A stretch of DNA of 64,000 nt from an uncultured Lachnospiraceae bacterium (GTDB taxonomy: Bacteria; Bacillota; Clostridia; Lachnospirales; Lachnospiraceae): positions 1 to 64,000 of the forward strand of contig UQWA01000003.1 in NCBI GenBank assembly GCA_900544685.1, given 5' to 3'. Under the pieces are notes generated by a model. That model was given only the letters and a program-made list of their open reading frames with translations. It made no database searches and was not told where the DNA came from. This document shows, one piece after another, positions 35,340 through 43,269 of the stretch (its first letter is position 1; the number at the start of each line of letters is the position of its first letter). Position numbers and translations under genes: made by a program.

Positions 35340-36296
35340 TTACTTCTTTGCAGGCAATATTCCCTGCTTCTGTAACTGTTCTTTTATATATTGTAATAAC
35401 TGGTCATCCTGATATTGAAATTCTTCTTTGGACAGCCAGATAACATCCCGCTCCCGTTTGAACCAGGTAATCTGTCTTTTGGCAAAATGTCTGGTATCCC
35501 GTTTGATCCGGTAAACGGCTTCTTCCAGAGAGATTTCTCCTGCAAGATAATCCAGAATCTCCTTATAACCCAGTCCCTGCATGGAAACCATATCTCTGGT
35601 ATAACCCTTTGCCCTTAATGCCCTCACCTCTTCCACCAGCCCATCATCCAGCATGATATCGATCCGCTGATCGATTCGATGATATAGTCTGTTTCTGTCA
35701 TCATTTAAGACAAAGTAAGCAAAATTATACGGGGATGTTTTTTGCCGTTCCTTTTCATTATGTTCTGAAATTTTCTGTCCTGTTTCATGATAGAATTCCA
35801 GTGCACGGATTACACGTTTCACATTATTGGCATGAATATCCTGAGCTGATCTGGGATCTACTTCTGCCAGCATCTGATGCAGATATTCAGCCCCTTTTTC
35901 TGCTGCAAGCTGTTCCATCTCCTGACGGTAAGCATCATCATTTTTATTTTCTGTAAAATCAATATCATATAACAGCGCCTGAATATAAAATCCGGTCCCG
36001 CCCACGATAATCGGGATATGTCCACGCTGATAAATCTGCTGAAGATAAGCTTTCGCCATTTGCTGAAAACGCACTACATGGAATTCTTCATCGGGTACCA
36101 GTTCATCAATGAGATAGTGGGGAACCCCCTGCATCTCATCCGGGAGGATCTTGGCCGAACCAATATCCATCCCCTTATAAACCTGCATGGAATCGGCAGA
36201 AATAATCTCTCCACCGATCTCTTTTGCCAGTCGAATGGACAGAGCTGTTTTTCCCACAGCTGTCGGTCCGGTTAATATTACTAATGGTTTTTTCAT
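35340..36296 (-). CDS. miaA: tRNA dimethylallyltransferase
   Basis: MiaA adds a dimethylallyl group to A37 of tRNAs reading U-starting codons. The product, i6A37, is the substrate of MiaB, which is encoded 7 kb upstream. The 318-residue protein has the P-loop GPTAVGKTAL (about 9-18), the conserved SADSMQVYKGMDIGSAK, and GGTGFYIQALLY. It forms an operon with mutS and mutL. Confidence 0.96.
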   Translation of the reverse strand: MKKPLVILTGPTAVGKTALSIRLAKEIGGEIISADSMQVYKGMDIGSAKILPDEMQGVPHYLIDELVPDEEFHVVRFQQMAKAYLQQIYQRGHIPIIVGGTGFYIQALLYDIDFTENKNDDAYRQEMEQLAAEKGAEYLHQMLAEVDPRSAQDIHANNVKRVIRALEFYHETGQKISEHNEKERQKTSPYNFAYFVLNDDRNRLYHRIDQRIDIMLDDGLVEEVRALRAKGYTRDMVSMQGLGYKEILDYLAGEISLEEAVYRIKRDTRHFAKRQITWFKRERDVIWLSKEEFQYQDDQLLQYIKEQLQKQGILPAKK

Positions 36297-36308
36297 AATG
36301 CTTCCTTA

Positions 36309-38330
36309 CTATACGATACGTTTGAATTTTTTTTCGATTTCGTATTTGGACATAGAGATAATCGTTGGCCGTCCATGCGGACAATGGTATGGATTCTCCA
36401 GTGTCATCAATTCATCAATCAGGGCATGGACTTCCGAAACAGAAAGTCGGTGATTGCCCTTTACGGCTGCTTTGCAGGACATGGTTGCCACACGGTCTTT
36501 AATAATATCCACACTGGCACTTGCCGGCTGGCTGTCCAGCGCATCCAACATCTCAATGAACAGATCATCCTTGGCAATACCGAACAGATTATCCGGCACG
36601 GCGCGCAAGGCATATTCTTTTCCGCCAAATTCTTCAATTTCGAATCCAATCTCCTGAAAATACTGCATGTGATTCTGCAGGGTTTCTGCTTCCTGCATGC
36701 TCAGTGTCAATATTACCGGCGGATTCAGGATCTGAGAAGTGTATTCTCTCTGCTCTATAGAACGCATGGTCTTCTCATAAAGTACCTTTTCATGAGCCGC
36801 ATGCTGGTCAATGATAAACAGATTATCACGGAATTCAATCAGCCAGTAGGTATCAAATAACTGTCCGATGATCCTGTGTTCTTTTATATTATTCCGATCC
36901 AGAAGCTTTTCAGAAAAGAAATCTGACTCTTTCACACTGCTGCCGGCCAGTTCTTCCATCTTCTGTATAAACGGGCTTACCGGTGCTTCTGTCTGTATCG
37001 GTGGAGCCGTCTGAGGTTCCGGTTTATTTTCCTGCGTTGTGGAAGCTGTTATCTGTTTTGCACTATCTGTTGATTGTCCGGTGGGTTGTTCTCTCTTTGG
37101 CGGCTGCCATGACGGAGCTGCATATGAAGAAGTTACTTCCCGGATGCCTCTGGTATCTTCTTCACTTAGTTTTCTGGTCACAGGCGTTGAAGTCTGATGT
37201 GCCAGAAGGTTTAATTTTTCCTTCGACTGCTGTATGGAAGAAAGTCTGCTCTTTTCAAAAGGTTCCGGAATATTTTCTTTCTTCTCCTGTGAGCGGACTT
37301 CTTTTTCCTCTTTTCCCACAGTAACCTGTACGATCATTTCTTTATGGGAAAGTGTATTCAGAATTGTGTGGTAAACATCCTGATACAGCTTTTCATTTTC
37401 CGCAAACCGCAGTTCCATTTTAGTTGGATGGACGTTGATGTCTAGCATTTCGGTATCGATCTGGAAATGCAGTACGGTAAACGGATATTTATGCTTCATC
37501 ATAAAGGACTGGTAAGCATCTTCAATGGCTTTGGAGATAATTTTGCTCTTAATATACCGTCCGTTTACGAAATAGTTTTCAAAGTTTCGATTTCCTCTGG
37601 AGATCACAGGCTTTCCAATATAACCAGTAATTTTCATGCCATTTTCAAAGGTCTTCTCTACTTCCAGCAGATTATTGGTAATATCCCGTCCGTAGATATT
37701 ATAGATAATATCCTTCAGGCGGTGATTACCGGAAGTATGTAGCTTTACCTGAGATCCAGCAATGAATTTAAAGGACACCTCCGGGTGTGACAGCGCCATA
37801 CGTTCCATCAGTTCACTGATATAGCCGGTCTCAGTCTGAGGTGTTTTCAGGAATTTCTTTCTGGCCGGAGTATTGTAGAAAATGTTCCGCACAAGAAAGG
37901 TCGTTCCGGACGGTGCGCCGATCTCTTCCATACTTTTCTCTTTTCCGCCTTCGATCAGGTATCGGACACCTGTCAGACTCTCCGGTGTCTTACTGATTAA
38001 CTCCACCTGGCAGACAGCCGCGATACTGGAAAGTGCTTCACCTCTAAATCCCAGAGATGTTACATCCAACAGGTCTTCTGCTGTCCGTATCTTACTGGTG
38101 GCATGACGCAAAAAAGCAGTTGGAATCTGCTCAGCCTCGATACCTGACCCGTTATCTGTGATACGGATAAAGGAGATCCCGCCTTCCTTGATCTCTACGG
38201 TAACGGCAGTAGCTCCTGCATCAATGGCATTTTCCACCAGCTCTTTTACAATGGAGGAAGGCCGTTCTATGACCTCCCCTGCAGCAATTTTATCAATGGT
38301 CTGCTCATCTAATACGACAATTTTATTCAT
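36309..38330 (-). CDS. mutL: DNA mismatch repair endonuclease MutL
   Basis: The 673-residue protein comprises a GHKL ATPase domain (about 1-330), a variable linker rich in Gln, Thr, Glu and Pro (about 340-470), and a C-terminal dimerisation and nuclease domain (about 480-673). The endonuclease motif DQHAAHEKVLYE is complete, so it is the nicking type of MutL used by bacteria without MutH. It couples to MutS, encoded 14 bases upstream. Confidence 0.96.
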   Translation of the reverse strand: MNKIVVLDEQTIDKIAAGEVIERPSSIVKELVENAIDAGATAVTVEIKEGGISFIRITDNGSGIEAEQIPTAFLRHATSKIRTAEDLLDVTSLGFRGEALSSIAAVCQVELISKTPESLTGVRYLIEGGKEKSMEEIGAPSGTTFLVRNIFYNTPARKKFLKTPQTETGYISELMERMALSHPEVSFKFIAGSQVKLHTSGNHRLKDIIYNIYGRDITNNLLEVEKTFENGMKITGYIGKPVISRGNRNFENYFVNGRYIKSKIISKAIEDAYQSFMMKHKYPFTVLHFQIDTEMLDINVHPTKMELRFAENEKLYQDVYHTILNTLSHKEMIVQVTVGKEEKEVRSQEKKENIPEPFEKSRLSSIQQSKEKLNLLAHQTSTPVTRKLSEEDTRGIREVTSSYAAPSWQPPKREQPTGQSTDSAKQITASTTQENKPEPQTAPPIQTEAPVSPFIQKMEELAGSSVKESDFFSEKLLDRNNIKEHRIIGQLFDTYWLIEFRDNLFIIDQHAAHEKVLYEKTMRSIEQREYTSQILNPPVILTLSMQEAETLQNHMQYFQEIGFEIEEFGGKEYALRAVPDNLFGIAKDDLFIEMLDALDSQPASASVDIIKDRVATMSCKAAVKGNHRLSVSEVHALIDELMTLENPYHCPHGRPTIISMSKYEIEKKFKRIV

Positions 38331-38344
38331 GTATCAGCCCTTCT

Positions 38345-41008
38345 TTACCATCTGTTCTTCAGTCTGTTCTGTAAACGGTTCAATACATTCAACGCCTCAA
38401 TCGGTGTTAATGTCGAGATTTCAATTTCTTTTAATTCATTTAATACATCTTCGTCACTGACCGTATCCATCAGGGTCATCTGCTCCAGGTCCACCTGATC
38501 GTATTTGGCAACCTTACTCTTTGTTTTTTTCTCCTGAGCAATTTCACTTACGGTTTCTGTGATATCCGCATCGCTTAATTCCTGCACCAGTTCCTTGGCA
38601 CGTTCAATGACACTGTCAGGAACACCGGCCAGCTTGGCTACCTGAATACCATAACTCTTATCTGCACCGCCCTTGACGATTTTACGCAAAAATACGATGT
38701 CATCTCCTTTTTCTTTCACGGCAATGCAGTAATTATTTACATTGGACAGCTTGCCTTCCAGTTCAGTCAGTTCATGGTAATGGGTAGCAAACAGTGTCTT
38801 TGCCCCCAGAAGCTTTGGATTACTGATATGTTCCACTACTGCCCAGGCAATGCTTAAGCCGTCAAAGGTACTGGTACCTCTTCCGATCTCATCCAGAATC
38901 AGTAGGCTGTTGGATGTGGCATTGCGCAGAATATTGGCAACCTCTGTCATCTCTACCATAAAGGTACTTTGTCCGGAAGCAAGATCATCAGAAGCACCTA
39001 CACGGGTGAAAATTCGGTCTACAATTCCGATCTTCGCACTGGATGCCGGAACGAAGGATCCGATCTGCGCCATCAGGACAATCAGCGCCGTTTGACGCAT
39101 ATAGGTGGATTTACCTGCCATATTCGGTCCGGTAATAATGGAAATACGGTTCTTACCATTGTCAAGCATTGTATCATTGGCAATGAACATATCGTGATCG
39201 ATCATCTTTTCCACTACCGGATGACGGCCGTCTTTGATTTGAATCAGGCCCTTATTGTTCATCTTCGGGCAGACATAATTATTCCGTTCTGCCACAAGAG
39301 AAAGGGATGCAAACACATCCAGTGCAGCAATGGCTTTGGCTGTCTTCTGGATACGGACAATCTCTGCTCCCAGCTTATCTCTCACTTCACAGAACAGATT
39401 ATATTCCAGAGCAACCAGCTTATCTTCTGCTCCCAGAATCATATCTTCCAACTCTTTTAATTCTGGTGTAATATAACGTTCAGCATTGGCAAGGGTCTGC
39501 TTACGCATATAATGCTCCGGTACCAAATCCTTGTAAGAATTGGTGACTTCCAGATAATAACCAAACACTTTATTGTATTTAATACGAAGGTTCTTAATTC
39601 CGGTTGCTTCTCGTTCCTTTGCCTCCAGCTGGGCAATCCAGGTCTTTCCTTCCGTCTTGGCATTTCGCAGACGATCTACTTCCTCATGGAATCCTGTTTT
39701 GATCATATCACCGTCACGAACGGTCAGAGGCGGTTCATCCATAATAGACTGATCCACCAGCTCATACAGATCCTGAAGGGGATCCATATCCGCCTGAATC
39801 TCTTTTAACAGGTCACACTGAAAATCATCCAGCAGACAGCGGATGGCCGGCAGCATCTCCAGAGAACTCTTAAATGCGATCAGATCTCTTGGATTTGCCG
39901 ACTGATAGCTGATTTTGCTGATTAGACGCTCAAGGTCATAAACGGGATTTAAGTATTCCCTGATCTCTTCTCTTGCAATGGCATTCTGATTCAGTTCTGC
40001 AACAGCCTTCTGACGCTTTTCAATCTCTTCCAGATCAATCAGCGGCTGCTCAATAAAACTTCTCAGCATACGGGCACCCATGGCCGTTTTTGTCTTATCC
40101 AGTACCCATAAAAGGGATCCACGCTTCTGCTTTTCACGTAAAGTCTCGCAAAGCTCCAGATTCCGGCGGCTGGAACTGTCAATCAACATGAATTTACCGG
40201 TAATATACGGTGTCAGCTTTGTCAGGTTGGAGATGGAAGTCTTCTGGGTCTCAATCAGGTACTGCAGCAAAGCTCCTGCTGCAATCACGCCGCAGTCAAA
40301 ATCATTCAGTCCCAGCCCGGAAAGGGTACTGGTATGGAAATGCTCCATCAGAGCCTTTTTACAAAGTTCATCATCAAAATACCAGCTGTCCAGAGAATAT
40401 ACAGAAATCCCAAGACGACTGCGAAAATCTTCTACATCAATACCGCTGACATAAAAAGAATGATTACAGATAATCTCAGAAGGAGAATATCTGGAAATCT
40501 CATCATTTAGCTTCTTAGCTGTGTCTACTTCCGTAACAAAATAAACGCCCGTTGTAATATCCGCAACAGAAATTCCATATTTATCTGCGGTATATACGAT
40601 GGACATCAGGTAATTATTCTTCGTTTCATCCAGTGCCAGGGCATCCAGTGTCGTACCCGGAGTGACGATACGGATGACTTCTCTTTTTACAATGCCTTTT
40701 GCAGTCTTCGGATCTTCCACCTGCTCACAGATAGCTACTTTATAGCCCTTAGATACCAGCTTATTCAGATAGCCATCTACCGCATGAAAAGGAATGCCAC
40801 ACATAGGGGCACGTTCCTCCAGACCGCAGTTCTTTCCAGTTAAGGTAATCTCCAGTTCTTTGGATGCCGTAAGCGCATCATCAAAAAACATCTCATAAAA
40901 GTCACCCAGGCGGTAAAATAAGATGCAGTCCTTGTACTCTTCTTTTGTCTTCAAGTACTGCTGCATCATAGGTGTCATAGTATTTTTTGCTTCTTTTGTA
41001 TTATTCAT
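38345..41008 (-). CDS. mutS: DNA mismatch recognition protein MutS
   Basis: The 887-residue MutS1 protein has the mismatch-reading Phe-x-Glu in LGDFYEMFF (about 31-39). The ATPase core has Walker A GPNMAGKST and Walker B LLILDEIGRGTSTFDG. The C-terminal region ends with a short dimerisation tail. It forms mutS-mutL-miaA with close spacing. miaB, usually adjacent upstream, is displaced by the 2.2-kb accessory island. Confidence 0.97.
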   Translation of the reverse strand: MNNTKEAKNTMTPMMQQYLKTKEEYKDCILFYRLGDFYEMFFDDALTASKELEITLTGKNCGLEERAPMCGIPFHAVDGYLNKLVSKGYKVAICEQVEDPKTAKGIVKREVIRIVTPGTTLDALALDETKNNYLMSIVYTADKYGISVADITTGVYFVTEVDTAKKLNDEISRYSPSEIICNHSFYVSGIDVEDFRSRLGISVYSLDSWYFDDELCKKALMEHFHTSTLSGLGLNDFDCGVIAAGALLQYLIETQKTSISNLTKLTPYITGKFMLIDSSSRRNLELCETLREKQKRGSLLWVLDKTKTAMGARMLRSFIEQPLIDLEEIEKRQKAVAELNQNAIAREEIREYLNPVYDLERLISKISYQSANPRDLIAFKSSLEMLPAIRCLLDDFQCDLLKEIQADMDPLQDLYELVDQSIMDEPPLTVRDGDMIKTGFHEEVDRLRNAKTEGKTWIAQLEAKEREATGIKNLRIKYNKVFGYYLEVTNSYKDLVPEHYMRKQTLANAERYITPELKELEDMILGAEDKLVALEYNLFCEVRDKLGAEIVRIQKTAKAIAALDVFASLSLVAERNNYVCPKMNNKGLIQIKDGRHPVVEKMIDHDMFIANDTMLDNGKNRISIITGPNMAGKSTYMRQTALIVLMAQIGSFVPASSAKIGIVDRIFTRVGASDDLASGQSTFMVEMTEVANILRNATSNSLLILDEIGRGTSTFDGLSIAWAVVEHISNPKLLGAKTLFATHYHELTELEGKLSNVNNYCIAVKEKGDDIVFLRKIVKGGADKSYGIQVAKLAGVPDSVIERAKELVQELSDADITETVSEIAQEKKTKSKVAKYDQVDLEQMTLMDTVSDEDVLNELKEIEISTLTPIEALNVLNRLQNRLKNRW

Positions 41009-41037
41009 GTTCGTCCTTATCTAAAATCTCATAACAA

Positions 41038-41068
41038 GAGCCGAGAATAGTTTGATTATTCCGGGCTC
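41038..41068 (-). terminator. Possible weak terminator of the DUF3990 module
   Basis: GAGCC-GAGAATA (41038-41049) and TATTC-GGGCTC (41057-41068) pair with two mismatches. On the minus strand only TTGTT follows, so it would be leaky and let transcription run on into mutS. Confidence 0.4.
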
Positions 41069-41129
41069 CAAGTACACCAGAATATTAACACGTTCCGGGG
41101 AAATATTCAAGCATGCGGTTTTGTATCTT

Positions 41130-41573
41130 TTAATCCAATAATTTTCCTTCACGATACGACCATTCAAGATAGTCTGGATTTTGATAATATAAATCTGTAT
41201 TAAAATTTGATATTTCATCACTAATAAAAGAAGAAAATATCTTTAATAATTCCTGTACTTCATCCCCAGGCGTTGCACAATCCTCTATCATAATACTATA
41301 GAGCTTTCCAATATCCAAAAAACTTGGCACGGAATATTTGCAGCCAGTTATCGTGTCAAAATTTCCCTGCTCTATACCATAATAAGAAATAACTTCATCA
41401 CTTACCTGTTCAAAGCTAAGGCAATGATCTACTTCTGCATCATGTAAAAGCTTTTCTATACCTTCTTTTCCTATCGTCTTAACAATGTCACTTCGATGAT
41501 TCAAAGTTTCTCTTGCAATGTATTCAATGAGAGAGCACACATAAAAGTAATCATTTCGTTCTTTTTCAGTCAT
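41130..41573 (-). CDS. DUF3791-like protein, third gene of the ART-type module
   Basis: The 147-residue protein has no membrane segment and an acidic composition. Its N-terminus (about 10-60) resembles DUF3791, a small domain that I recall being encoded beside DUF3990 genes. I set the start at ATG 41573: GTGAGG lies at the right spacing and the ATG overlaps the DUF3990 stop by eight bases, a coupling signature. An ATG 12 bases upstream is less well placed. The role is unknown; with this neighbour it may be an antitoxin, a regulator or a partner of the ADP-ribosyltransferase-like protein. Confidence 0.65.
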   Translation of the reverse strand: MTEKERNDYFYVCSLIEYIARETLNHRSDIVKTIGKEGIEKLLHDAEVDHCLSFEQVSDEVISYYGIEQGNFDTITGCKYSVPSFLDIGKLYSIMIEDCATPGDEVQELLKIFSSFISDEISNFNTDLYYQNPDYLEWSYREGKLLD

Positions 41574-42024
41574 AAATAACCTCACTTTTCACATACTTCA
41601 AACAATCAAGTGCAGATAATGTATGAAAACTAATCTGGTGGGTAGGATATTTGAATTCAGCCAAAGCCCAAAACTGTTTTCTATTAATTCGTCCTGCCAG
41701 AAAGTCATTTACGTAATTCCAGACAGTATCATTCGCCATAGGTCCTTCTACAATATCATAGTTATGTGTTTTTCCACTCCTGCATAATGCAATAAAATCC
41801 AGCCACTCATCCGATATTTCTGAAAATTTTAAAATATTCAAGTTTTCATTTACTTCATATTCATAATAATTAATGATAGGCTCACCTGCACCCCGATTTG
41901 CCCATCGTATAGCCTGCTGCATATTATTCGTACAATAAAATCCCCATGAAAAATCTTTTGTGTATTTTGCTTTTCGTATTTCGGGATATTGAACGATTTG
42001 TTTACTTGCATGATATAATTCCAT
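41566..42024 (-). CDS. DUF3990 protein, predicted ADP-ribosyltransferase fold
   Basis: The 152-residue protein begins LYHASKQIV and has DFSWGFYCT (about 24-32), then AIRWAN. These match the H-x-S, GFYxT and A-x-x-WA blocks of the DUF3990 family, which belongs to the ADP-ribosyltransferase superfamily. A late QISFHTLSALDCLKY gives the conserved Gln. Members are suspected toxins or effectors; this is inference from family and context. It overlaps the RHH gene upstream by 23 bases and the DUF3791 gene downstream, so the three are one unit. Confidence 0.75.
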   Translation of the reverse strand: MELYHASKQIVQYPEIRKAKYTKDFSWGFYCTNNMQQAIRWANRGAGEPIINYYEYEVNENLNILKFSEISDEWLDFIALCRSGKTHNYDIVEGPMANDTVWNYVNDFLAGRINRKQFWALAEFKYPTHQISFHTLSALDCLKYVKSEVIYD

Positions 42025-42199
42025 ACTCGCTCCTATCGTGTATTTCTACATTATTTCGTTCCAGATACTCCTGAACAGCCTTTTCCAAAATTGCCGTTTT
42101 GGGTATCATGGTCTCATTCGAATATTGCTCAACCGCTTCAACCAGAAAGCGCTGCATATAAATATTTATATATTTTCCGTCTTTTTTTTGTCTTGGCAT
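42002..42199 (-). CDS. Ribbon-helix-helix (CopG-like) protein, likely antitoxin
   Basis: This 65-residue basic protein has a short strand YINIYMQRFLVEAVEQYS followed by two helices ending in KAVQEYLERNN, the ribbon-helix-helix plan. Such proteins bind DNA as dimers and repress their own operons in toxin-antitoxin modules. AGGGAGG precedes the ATG. It overlaps the DUF3990 gene by 23 bases. TTCAAC repeats at the promoter upstream are candidate binding sites. Confidence 0.75.
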   Translation of the reverse strand: MPRQKKDGKYINIYMQRFLVEAVEQYSNETMIPKTAILEKAVQEYLERNNVEIHDRSEYGIISCK

Positions 42200-42211
42200 A
42201 TAGGTACCTCC

Positions 42212-42424
42212 CTACACAAACATCTGTTGCAACAGACCTTTTTTCAGTTCTTTCCACGCAGCTAATGTTGCTTTCTGTTTCTCGATGACTTCATCTAATG
42301 ATGAAAGACAATCCGCAATTTTCTGTTGTTCTGCAAGGCAAGGAACTGGCATTTTTACATTTAAAATAACATCAGGTGTGACTCTTTTTTGACTATTTGA
42401 AGAACCAGTTGAACAATCCAACAA
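42212..42424 (-). pseudogene. hsdS: C-terminal remnant of a type I restriction specificity subunit
   Basis: The frame encodes PVPCLAEQQKIADCLSSLDE and then EKQKATLAAWKELKKGLLQQ, the hallmark C-terminal repeat helix of HsdS proteins. The target recognition domains are missing. In-frame sequence continues upstream of the ATG to about 42438 and then meets the hsdR fragment. This is the 3' half of a deletion scar and cannot make a working subunit. Confidence 0.8.
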
Positions 42425-42440
42425 ATATCTTGTAAACCAG

Positions 42441-42650
42441 TCAGTTAATTACACGCTTAAACTCTGCATCTGAGAAATCAGCGCTTCCTTTTTTCGAAAT
42501 CAGTTTATCGGAATTGAATGCAGCAAGCTGTGTCCTGAAATTGTCAAGCACGTCATCATAGTTTTTTAATTGTACAAATTCATAACCTATATACTGTAGT
42601 CTGTCTATAAAAAGACTTTCCACCTCATATTCTGTTCTATTTCCAGGCAT
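42441..42650 (-). pseudogene. hsdR: N-terminal remnant of a type I restriction endonuclease subunit
   Basis: The 69 residues EYEVESLFIDRLQYIGYEFV... and FKRVIN match the very start of HsdR, normally about 1000 residues. It keeps a good GGAGG ribosome binding site and promoter. It stops right after FKRVIN and the hsdS tail follows, so a deletion removed the nuclease and motor, hsdM and most of hsdS. Confidence 0.75.
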
Positions 42651-42685
42651 ATCATTTCCTCCCAGTCCCCAATATTATGATTATA

Positions 42686-42725
42686 AATATAGCATTTTTA
42701 CGTTGAATCTTCAACATATTTCAAC
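42686..42725 (-). promoter_or_regulatory. Promoter with three TTCAAC half-sites
   Basis: On the minus strand TTGAAG (42709-42714) and TATATT (42686-42691) are spaced by 17 bp, 36 bases before the hsdR fragment. Around the -35 lie TTCAAC at 42710-42715 and 42720-42725, exactly 10 bp apart, and its reverse complement GTTGAA at 42702-42707. Half-sites one turn apart are typical of ribbon-helix-helix operators. The promoter now drives the scar and the RHH-DUF3990-DUF3791 genes. Confidence 0.5.
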
Positions 42726-42814
42726 TATACATAATATTTCTTTTACATTAGAATAAAAATCAAAAACCACGTTGATATACTGTGTTCGTTCACAATATAC
42801 CAGCGGGGAAATCT

Positions 42815-42919
42815 TTATCGCACAGACTTAACTTCAAGTTTTATAATATCTTCAATCTGTTTCTCGTCCATTTCAGCCACATCAGCGATCTGAGTAATTG
42901 TATAACTTTTGTTGTACAT
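42815..42919 (-). pseudogene. C-terminal fragment, possibly of an Rpn/transposase-type nuclease
   Basis: A 34-codon frame reads TITQIADVAEMDEKQIEDII and ends KSVR. A short helix-turn-helix-like tail of this kind (IAxVxxMxxxxIExI) is common at the end of Rpn/PD-(D/E)XK transposase-like proteins in Clostridia. No start or catalytic part remains. An in-frame stop precedes the ATG. Confidence 0.4.
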
Positions 42920-43217
42920 TTACTTTAAGAAGAGGACGAGATTTTTCTGGAAAATTAGATGTTAATGCAGAAAAATTTGAAATAGGTTGGTGGTATATAG
43001 AATAAAAGATTTTCTAAAGCGTGAGAGTCTATGGTTTATGATAAGCAGATTTTTTGCAGTTTTGCGTCAATGAGTCTTGAGAGAATGCCAGCCCGCGAGC
43101 GTTCTGTCTGAGCGAAGCGAGTTAAAGCGAAGGGCGAAATAGGCATTCGAAAGACGAATAGCAAAACAAATATAATCTGTGTTCATAAACATAGACACCA
43201 CCGCGCGTAGAAAGCAA
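42898..43217 (+). other. Decayed segment with opposed gene fragments
   Basis: A plus-strand tail, RRGRDFSGKLDVNAEKFEIG then WWYIE and a stop at 43003-43005, overlaps the start of the minus-strand fragment ending at 42919. From about 43080 to 43165 the base composition becomes unusually GC-rich with many GCGA words, unlike the surroundings. No intact gene is present. It reads as stacked remnants of past insertions between miaB and mutS. Confidence 0.4.
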
Positions 43218-43255
43218 AAGGCAGCCATTCCATGATCACATGAAATCACTGCCTT
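43218..43255 (-). terminator. Terminator after the miaB fusion gene
   Basis: AAGGCAG (43218-43224) pairs with CTGCCTT (43249-43255), with further pairing inside. On the minus strand TTTTGCTTT follows. It ends the operon before the island. Confidence 0.8.
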
Positions 43256-43269
43256 GGGGAGTTGTTTGT

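Noticed and set aside
41021..41221. 66-codon minus-strand frame between the DUF3791 gene and mutS
   Set aside because: It lies in another frame over the end of DUF3791 and reads through the hairpin at 41038-41068; no support for a start.
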